A DNA stretch of 9,672 nucleotides from an uncultured Oscillospiraceae bacterium (GTDB lineage Bacteria; Bacillota; Clostridia; Oscillospirales; Acutalibacteraceae), in NCBI GenBank assembly GCA_900544375.1, contig UQUZ01000060.1:1-9672 (forward strand), written 5' to 3'. The notes below the pieces were generated by a model that had not been told where the DNA came from, did no database searches, and saw only the letters and a list, made by a program, of their open reading frames with translations. Both the position numbers and the translations under genes were made by a program. Shown piece by piece: positions 3,622 through 9,672 of the stretch. Each line of letters starts with the position of its first letter. Position 1 is the first letter of the stretch.

Positions 3622-6255
3622 ATGGCACCGTTAACGCCGATGATGCAGCAATATCTGGAGGTTAAGCAGCAGTATCCCGACGCCATTCTGATGTTTCGAC
3701 TGGGCGATTTTTATGAGATGTTTTTTGAGGATGCGAAAACCGCCTCGCGCGAATTGGAGCTAGTGCTCACCGGGCGGGACTGCGGGCAGGAGGAGCGCGC
3801 GCCGATGTGCGGCGTTCCCTTCCATAGTGCGGATAGCTACATCGCCCGCCTAGTCGCCAAGGGCTATAAGGTGGCCATCTGCGAGCAGCTGGAGGATCCG
3901 GCGCTCGCCAAGGGCATTGTCAAGCGGGATGTGATCCGCGTGGTCACGCCCGGCACGGTCATTGAAAACAGCATGCTCGATGAATCGCGCAATAATTACC
4001 TTGCCTGCGTCTGCGTGGGGGAAGATGGCGCCGGGCTGTGCTTTGCAGATGTTTCCACGGGTGAAGTGCATCTCACGGATTTTTCGGCGGACGGCTGCGA
4101 GGATGCGCTGATGAATGAATTCGGCCGGTATATGCCGAGCGAAGTGCTGATGAATGCCGGCGCCGCAGTGCTGCCGAAATTCAAATCCTTTCTTTCCAAG
4201 CGTATGAATCTTACGGCGGAACTGCTGGAGGATGAGCAGTTTGATCTTGCCGCCTGCACCGGCCTTGTGCTGAGCCATTTTCAGAAGGCCTCGCTCGATG
4301 AATTGGAGCTTTCCAGCGCGCCGGATGCAGTGCGTGCCCTTGGCGCCGCGCTCGTCTACCTCAAGGAAGCGCAGAAGGCGGAGCTCGATAATATTCGGGA
4401 GCTTGATTTTTATAGCAGCGCGCGCTTCATGCGCCTTGACCTCGCCGCACGGCGCAATTTGGAATTGACGCGCACCATGCGCAGCGGCGAAAAGCGGGGC
4501 ACGCTGCTCTGGGTGCTAGACCGCACGAAAACCGCCATGGGCAAGCGGCTCATCCGCTCCTGGGTGGAGCAGCCGCTTTTAAGCTGCGCGCAGATCAGCC
4601 GCCGCCTGAATGCGGTGGACGAGCTGTTTAGCGATACAATGCTCCGGCGCGACGAGATCGAAAATCTGACCGGCATCTATGATCTTGAGCGGCTCATGAC
4701 CCGCATCGCCTACGGCACCGCTAACGCGCGGGAGCTCAGGAGCCTTTCGGCGGCGATTGAAAAGCTCGCCCCCCTGCGGGCGCGGTTGGAAGGCTGCAAA
4801 AGCGCGATGCTGTGTGAAATTTTTCGGGATATTGATCCGCTGGAGGATCTTTTCGCCCTCGTTGATTCCGCGATTGTGGAGGAGCCGCCCTTTACCGTGC
4901 GCGAAGGCGGCATGATAAAGCCGGGCTTCCATGAGGAACTCGATACGCTCCATGCCCTCGTCACGGACGGCAAAGGCTTTTTGGCGCAGATCGAGCAGCG
5001 CGAGCAGGAGCGCACCGGAATTAAGAAGCTGAAAATTGGCTATAACCGCGTATTCGGTTATTACATAGAGGTTTCCAATTCCTACAAAGAGCTGGTGCCG
5101 GAGGATTATATCCGCAAGCAGACGCTTTCAAATTGCGAACGGTTTATCACACAGGAGCTTAAGGAGCTGGAGTCGAAAGTGCTCGGCGCGCAGGAGCGCA
5201 TGGTGCAGCTGGAATACCAGATTTTCAGTGATGTGCGCACTCGCGTGGCAGACGAGCTTTATCGCGTGCAGCGTACGGCCCATGCCGTCGCGCGGCTTGA
5301 TGTGCTCTGCTCTTTTGCGCAGACAGCCGTTTCCTACGATTATACGCGCCCGGTTGTGGATGCGAGCGATCGGTTGGAAATTACAGACGGGCGACACCCC
5401 GTGGTGGAGCGGATGCTGGAGGATGCGCCCTTTGTTCCCAACGATACGGCTCTCGACTGCAAGGATTACCGCTGCGCCATTATCACCGGCCCAAATATGG
5501 CCGGTAAATCAACCTATATGCGGCAGGTAGCGCTCATCACGCTCATGGCGCAAATTGGCTCCTTTGTGCCCGCGCGCAGCGCGCAGATCGGCGTGGTGGA
5601 CAGCATTTTCACCCGTGTTGGCGCGTCTGACGATTTGGCGGCGGGGCAGTCTACCTTCATGGTGGAGATGAGCGAGGTGGCCTCGATTCTGCAAAACGCT
5701 ACGGCCAAAAGCCTGATTTTGCTTGATGAAATCGGCCGCGGAACCTCCACCTACGATGGCATGAGCATCGCCCGCGCGGTGCTGGAATTTTGCGCCGACT
5801 CTAAAAAGCTAGGGGCGAAAACGCTGTTTGCCACCCATTACCATGAGTTGACCGAGCTGGAAAACCAGGTTGCGGGTGTGAAGAATTACAATATCGCGGT
5901 GAAAAAACGCGGTGATGAAATCACCTTCCTGCGCCGCATCATCCGAGGCGGGGCCGATGGAAGCTACGGCGTGGAGGTGGCAAAGCTCGCGGGAGTGCCT
6001 GTGAGCGTGGTCAAGCGTGCGCGCGTTATTTTAAAAGCATTGGAGGGAGGCTCCCGTTCTGGCGCGGGCCCGGCCGAGATCCCCGATGCGGCTGAACTGC
6101 CCGAGGAGGAAGAAAATCCGCTTCTCCAGATTTCCATCGCTGGAAATACAAGCGCGGAAATCATGGAGCAGTTAAAAAATATTGACGTCAACACCCTTAC
6201 GCCGATTGAGGCGCTGACCATGCTGCATGAATTGGTCCGCAAAGCGAAACGATAA
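3622..6255 (+). CDS. mutS: DNA mismatch repair protein MutS
   Basis: This is the mismatch-recognition ATPase of methyl-independent mismatch repair, 877 residues from ATG 3622. The open frame runs upstream to 3457, but those 55 codons overlap the preceding gene and its terminator hairpin. The family's usual N-terminus (LTPMMQQYLEVK) starts just after 3622. The mismatch-binding Phe-x-Glu is F30-Y31-E32 in GDFYEMF. Connector, lever and clamp domains follow, with the IGYNRVFGYYIEV segment at about 472-484. The ATPase domain has Walker A GPNMAGKST (623-631), STFMVEMSEVASIL (677-690), Walker B LILLDEIGRGTS with D702/E703, and the ATHYHEL histidine motif at about 737-743. The tail (about 805-877) holds an acidic linker, QISIAG and a final helical segment. 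All catalytic residues are intact and length is typical of MutS1. It lies 46 bases upstream of the IMP dehydrogenase gene with no terminator between. Confidence 0.97.
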   Translation: MAPLTPMMQQYLEVKQQYPDAILMFRLGDFYEMFFEDAKTASRELELVLTGRDCGQEERAPMCGVPFHSADSYIARLVAKGYKVAICEQLEDPALAKGIVKRDVIRVVTPGTVIENSMLDESRNNYLACVCVGEDGAGLCFADVSTGEVHLTDFSADGCEDALMNEFGRYMPSEVLMNAGAAVLPKFKSFLSKRMNLTAELLEDEQFDLAACTGLVLSHFQKASLDELELSSAPDAVRALGAALVYLKEAQKAELDNIRELDFYSSARFMRLDLAARRNLELTRTMRSGEKRGTLLWVLDRTKTAMGKRLIRSWVEQPLLSCAQISRRLNAVDELFSDTMLRRDEIENLTGIYDLERLMTRIAYGTANARELRSLSAAIEKLAPLRARLEGCKSAMLCEIFRDIDPLEDLFALVDSAIVEEPPFTVREGGMIKPGFHEELDTLHALVTDGKGFLAQIEQREQERTGIKKLKIGYNRVFGYYIEVSNSYKELVPEDYIRKQTLSNCERFITQELKELESKVLGAQERMVQLEYQIFSDVRTRVADELYRVQRTAHAVARLDVLCSFAQTAVSYDYTRPVVDASDRLEITDGRHPVVERMLEDAPFVPNDTALDCKDYRCAIITGPNMAGKSTYMRQVALITLMAQIGSFVPARSAQIGVVDSIFTRVGASDDLAAGQSTFMVEMSEVASILQNATAKSLILLDEIGRGTSTYDGMSIARAVLEFCADSKKLGAKTLFATHYHELTELENQVAGVKNYNIAVKKRGDEITFLRRIIRGGADGSYGVEVAKLAGVPVSVVKRARVILKALEGGSRSGAGPAEIPDAAELPEEEENPLLQISIAGNTSAEIMEQLKNIDVNTLTPIEALTMLHELVRKAKR

Positions 6256-6301
6256 TTTGACAAGCGAAGCAAAAGCATTTTTATAGAAGGAGAGGACGCA
6301 T

Positions 6302-7804
6302 ATGGCAATTTACATGAAAGAACCGTCGCACACCTTTGGAGAATACCTGCTGATCCCAGGCTATTCCTCCACAAAATGTATCCCTGCAAACGTGAGCCTG
6401 CAAACGCCGTTGGTCAAATATAAAAAGGGGGAGGAGCCGGCGCTGATGCTCAATATCCCGATGACCTCGGCGATCATGCAGTCCGTATCGGATGATAAGA
6501 TGGCGGTTGCATTGGCGCGGGAGGGTGGCCTGTCCTTTATTTATGGCTCCCAATCCGTGGAGAGCCAGGCCCAGATGGTCGCCCGTGTGAAGAGCTATCG
6601 TGCGGGTTTCGTCATCAGCGATTCCAATATCTCCCCAGAGGCAACGCTCAAGGATATTCTAGCGCTTAAGGAGCAGACCGGGCATTCCACCGTTGCGGTA
6701 ACCGAGGATGGCAGCGCGCAGGGTAAGCTGGTGGGCCTTGTCACGAGCCGGGATTACCGTGTCAGCCGCATGCCGCTGGATATGAAGGTCCGCGAGTTTA
6801 TGACTCCGTTTGCAAGCCTAATCACCGCCCAGGAGGATACTTCCCTCAAGGTTGCGAATGATATCATTTGGGAACATAAGCTCAACTGCCTGCCGATTAT
6901 CAATCAGGAGCAGCGGTTGGTTTCGATGGTGTTTCGTAAGGACTATAATTCTCATAAGGATAATGAAAATGAATTGATCGACGCTTCCAAGCGCTATATC
7001 GTGGGCGCGGGCATCAATACGAGGGATTATGCCGAGCGGATCCCGGCTCTGCTGAAAGCGGGGGCGGACGTATTGTGCATTGACAGCTCAGAGGGATATA
7101 CGGAATGGCAGAAAATTGTGCTCGATTATGTCAGGGAGCATTATGGGGATTCCGTTAAGGTCGGCGCGGGCAACGTGGTTGACCGGGACGGCTTCCGGTT
7201 CCTCGCAGAGGCGGGCGCCGATTTCGTAAAGGTCGGCATCGGCGGCGGCGCGATTTGCATCACGCGCGAGCAGAAAGGCATTGGCCGCGGGCAGGCAACG
7301 GCCCTGATCGAGGTGGCTGAGGCACGTGACGAATATTTTAAGGAGACGGGCGTCTATGTGCCGATCTGCTCAGACGGCGGCATTGTTCATGATTATCATA
7401 TCACCCTGGCGCTTGCCATGGGCGCGGATTTCATGATGCTGGGCCGGTATTTCGCCCGCTTTGACGAAAGCCCGACCAAGAAGGTAAACGTTAACGGGAA
7501 TTATATGAAAGAATACTGGGGCGAAGGCAGCGCCCGGGCCAGAAACTGGCAGCGCTATGATATGGGCGGCGCAGCGAAGCTGTCGTTTGAGGAGGGCGTC
7601 GATTCGTTCGTGCCCTATGCGGGCAGCTTGAAGGATAATGTGGAGCTTTCCCTCTCCAAGGTGCGCTCCACCATGTGCAACTGCGGTTGCCTGACCATTC
7701 CGGAGCTCCAGAAGAATGCGAAAATCACGCTGATCTCCTCTACGAGCATTGTAGAGGGCGGCGCGCACGACGTGGTGCTCAAGGAGAGCAGGCCGATTCT
7801 GTAA
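6302..7804 (+). CDS. guaB: Inosine-5'-monophosphate dehydrogenase
   Basis: This enzyme oxidises IMP to XMP with NAD+, the committed step of guanine nucleotide synthesis in the cytoplasm. It is 500 residues; ATG 6302 follows AAGGAGAGG (6287-6295) at 6 bases. The catalytic barrel is interrupted by a tandem CBS (Bateman) module at about 100-220. Active-site residues visible are D261 (LCIDSSEG), the loop GIGGGAICITR with catalytic C319, D358 (CSDGG), GRYFARF at 381-387, and the flap EYWGEGSARARNWQRYD with the Arg-Tyr dyad R418-Y419. That dyad favours IMPDH over GMP reductase. The sequence strongly resembles my recollection of T. foetus IMPDH, and C319, R418/Y419 and D261 fall at the same numbers. 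The usual Ser two residues before the catalytic Cys is Ala317 here. TAA is followed immediately by TAG. It is probably co-transcribed with mutS and mutL. Confidence 0.95.
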   Translation: MAIYMKEPSHTFGEYLLIPGYSSTKCIPANVSLQTPLVKYKKGEEPALMLNIPMTSAIMQSVSDDKMAVALAREGGLSFIYGSQSVESQAQMVARVKSYRAGFVISDSNISPEATLKDILALKEQTGHSTVAVTEDGSAQGKLVGLVTSRDYRVSRMPLDMKVREFMTPFASLITAQEDTSLKVANDIIWEHKLNCLPIINQEQRLVSMVFRKDYNSHKDNENELIDASKRYIVGAGINTRDYAERIPALLKAGADVLCIDSSEGYTEWQKIVLDYVREHYGDSVKVGAGNVVDRDGFRFLAEAGADFVKVGIGGGAICITREQKGIGRGQATALIEVAEARDEYFKETGVYVPICSDGGIVHDYHITLALAMGADFMMLGRYFARFDESPTKKVNVNGNYMKEYWGEGSARARNWQRYDMGGAAKLSFEEGVDSFVPYAGSLKDNVELSLSKVRSTMCNCGCLTIPELQKNAKITLISSTSIVEGGAHDVVLKESRPIL

Positions 7805-7863
7805 TAGAAAAAAGCTATTCTGAAATGCGAATTGCCCGCGCAACGTTTAGAAAGGAGATTGCC

Positions 7864-9672
7864 ATGCCGAAAATTCAGGTGCTGCCCCGCCATGTGGCCG
7901 AGCTGATTGCGGCGGGGGAGGTTGTGGAACGGCCCTCCTCCGTTGTAAAGGAGCTAATGGAAAATTCGATCGACGCGGGCGCAAGCGCGGTTACGCTTGA
8001 AATCCGGCGTGGCGGAATCACCTATATCCGCATCACGGATAACGGCTGCGGCATTGCGCGCGAGGATGCGCCTACAGCCTTTGTCAGCCATGCAACGAGC
8101 AAGATTAGACGGGAAGAGGATTTAAACGGCATCGGCACCTTGGGTTTCCGCGGCGAGGCGCTGGCCTCCATAGCAGCGGTTGCGCGCGTGGAGCTCTTGA
8201 CCCGGACGCAGGGGGAGCCGGTGGGCACGCGGCTTTGCGTTGAGGGCGGAGAGCAGACGCTGCTCGATGATGCGGGCTGCCCGCAGGGGACGACGCTGAT
8301 CGTGCGCGATCTGTTCTATAACACGCCCGCTCGCATGAAGTTTTTGAAGAAGGATGTGTCCGAGGCAAACGCTGTTGCAGGGGTTGTGGACCGCGTGGCG
8401 CTCTCTCATCCGGAGGTTAGCGTCCGCTTCATTCGGGATGGAAAGGAGGCGCTTTTAACCCCCGGCGATGGAAAGCTAATCAGCGCGATTTATGCGGTAT
8501 ACGGGAAGGATTTCGCCACGGGTCTGCTCCCGGTGGATTATGAGCTGAGCGGCGTGCGTATATCCGGTTTTGCCGCAAAGCCGCTGGCCGCGCGGCCAAA
8601 CCGCACAATGCAGCTTTTCTTCCTCAATGGCAGGCTCGTCAAAAGCCGCACCGCTATGGCTGCTCTGGAGGAGGCCTATCGCAACACGATTATGGTGGGA
8701 AAGTTTCCGGCCTGCGTGCTGCATTTGCACGTGCCGAATGAAACGGTGGACGTCAACGTTCATCCTGCAAAGATCGAGGTCCGCTTTGCCAATGAAAAGC
8801 GTATTTTTGACGCGGTTTATTATGCCGCAAAAAATACGCTCCAGCAAAACGATCCGCGCCCACATGTGGAGCTAAAAAAACTGGACGCCCCTGTGGAAGC
8901 AGCGCGGCCGCCTGCGCCGGAGCAGATCACGATCCCCCAAAAAACGGATCATTTTTGGGAGCGTGAAACGGCAGCCTCTTATATCGGGAAAAACCGCCCG
9001 CAGCAGCGGCTGGCATCCCCCATATCCGGCTATGCAGCGGGGGAGGAGCCGGATACAGTGGACGCTGCGCTGCAAAAGCGCCGGGTACAAGGGCCGAAGA
9101 AAGCCCATCCAACGGAAAAGATAGATGAGAGCGCTCGTCGGAAGCGGCTAGAGCCCGCCCCATCGCTCGCGCCACAAGCGGAGATTGCCCAGGAAATGGA
9201 TGCGCCCGCCGCACAGGAAACAGGGCGCTCCGTAACCATGGCGCAGCCTCCAAAGGAAGCGCCGCCGTTTCGGGTGCTGGGGGAGGCGTTCCGCACTTAT
9301 ATTGTGGTGGAGAGCGGGAAAGACCTGCTGCTGATCGATAAGCATGCCGCCCATGAACGGATGCTCTATGAGCAGCTTCGAAATGAGGCGAGGCGGGCGG
9401 ATCGGCAGCTTTTGCTCGCGCCCGTGGCGGTAACGCTCTCAAAAGAGGAGTATGCGGCCGTTCTGCAAAACCTGGAGCTATTGCGCCAGGCAGGGTTTGA
9501 AGCCGAGGATTTCGGGGCGGGCACAGTGCTCGTGCGCGCCTGCCCGATGACGCTTGCGCAGGAGGATGTCTCGTCTCTGGTGCAGGAGCTGGCGGGTTAC
9601 CTGCTGGCAAACCGGCGCGAGCTGATTCCGGAAAAGCTCGATTGGCTTTTTCACAATGTTGCATGCCGCGCC
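7864..9672 (+). CDS. mutL: DNA mismatch repair endonuclease MutL (3' end cut by window)
   Basis: The frame is open from ATG 7864 to the last base: 603 codons with no stop, so the C-terminus lies outside the window. AAAGGAGA (7851-7858) is 5 bases before the ATG. The N-terminal GHKL ATPase shows E33/N34 (KELMENSIDAGA), D59-NGCG-I64, HATSK (76-80), GFRGEAL (94-100), FYNTPAR (151-157), FLNGR (253-257) and NVHPAKIEVRF (298-308). A Pro/Ala/Lys/Glu-rich linker spans about 330-468. The C-terminal domain has DKHAAHERMLYE (492-503), a form of the DQHA-x2-E-x4-E metal-binding motif with Lys for Gln, so this should be a nicking MutL as in organisms lacking MutH. QLLLAP (515-520) fits the beta-clamp-binding pattern seen in B. 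subtilis MutL. The window ends just after ACR (600-602), another conserved endonuclease motif. It acts with MutS, encoded two genes upstream. Confidence 0.96.
   Translation, partial: MPKIQVLPRHVAELIAAGEVVERPSSVVKELMENSIDAGASAVTLEIRRGGITYIRITDNGCGIAREDAPTAFVSHATSKIRREEDLNGIGTLGFRGEALASIAAVARVELLTRTQGEPVGTRLCVEGGEQTLLDDAGCPQGTTLIVRDLFYNTPARMKFLKKDVSEANAVAGVVDRVALSHPEVSVRFIRDGKEALLTPGDGKLISAIYAVYGKDFATGLLPVDYELSGVRISGFAAKPLAARPNRTMQLFFLNGRLVKSRTAMAALEEAYRNTIMVGKFPACVLHLHVPNETVDVNVHPAKIEVRFANEKRIFDAVYYAAKNTLQQNDPRPHVELKKLDAPVEAARPPAPEQITIPQKTDHFWERETAASYIGKNRPQQRLASPISGYAAGEEPDTVDAALQKRRVQGPKKAHPTEKIDESARRKRLEPAPSLAPQAEIAQEMDAPAAQETGRSVTMAQPPKEAPPFRVLGEAFRTYIVVESGKDLLLIDKHAAHERMLYEQLRNEARRADRQLLLAPVAVTLSKEEYAAVLQNLELLRQAGFEAEDFGAGTVLVRACPMTLAQEDVSSLVQELAGYLLANRRELIPEKLDWLFHNVACRA

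Noticed and set aside
3083..3628. 181-codon minus-strand frame opposite the ylbF-family gene
   Set aside because: The hydrophobic segments come from reading the helical gene backwards. The + strand gene has a strong ribosome site and fits its family and context.
8927..9664. 245-codon minus-strand open frame opposite mutL
   Set aside because: The product is Pro/Ala/Arg-rich with no domain, and the + strand encodes intact MutL motifs throughout. It is a shadow frame.

Overview
The window looks like a piece of the chromosome of a fairly GC-rich anaerobic Firmicute, most likely a Clostridia gut-type lineage. This rests on three things: the order miaB - YlbF/YmcA-family gene - mutS - mutL, which matches the Bacillus subtilis miaB-ymcA-(cotE)-mutS-mutL cluster without cotE; strong Shine-Dalgarno sites; and an endonuclease-type MutL. 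The genus cannot be fixed from the sequence alone. All supported genes lie on the + strand, and long minus-strand frames are shadows of them.

Layout. (1) 2-208: C-terminal end of an unassigned protein, perhaps flavin-reductase-like. After a 31-base gap comes 240-1283, a 347-residue winged-helix protein resembling the AlkZ/YcaQ (HTH_42) family. A clear intrinsic terminator (1326-1360) closes this unit. (2) A promoter (about 1384-1412) starts the next unit: miaB (1473-2885), a 200-base spacer packed with inverted repeats, then a YlbF/YmcA(RicA)-family gene (3086-3493) with a six-cysteine tail. A hairpin with a short T-run (3507-3534) follows. (3) mutS (3622-6255), an IMP dehydrogenase (6302-7804) closely resembling my recollection of the Tritrichomonas foetus enzyme, and mutL (7864 to the window edge, 603 codons seen, no stop reached).

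How the genes fit together. MutS finds mismatches and MutL carries the nicking endonuclease motif, so the strand-discrimination system is of the MutH-independent kind. MiaB makes the 2-methylthio modification of A37 in tRNA. In B. subtilis the YmcA/YlbF/YaaT (RicA/F/T) proteins form an iron-sulphur-containing complex involved in mRNA processing and development, so the Cys-rich small protein next to MiaB puts two likely Fe-S proteins side by side. The guanine-nucleotide enzyme placed between mutS and mutL is the main departure from the Bacillus order.

I found no transposase, CRISPR array, tRNA, rRNA or phage gene. The best candidate for something undescribed is the palindrome-rich 2873-3050 spacer, which could be a structured RNA leader or an inserted palindromic repeat. 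Everything else is core housekeeping sequence with some residue-level oddities.
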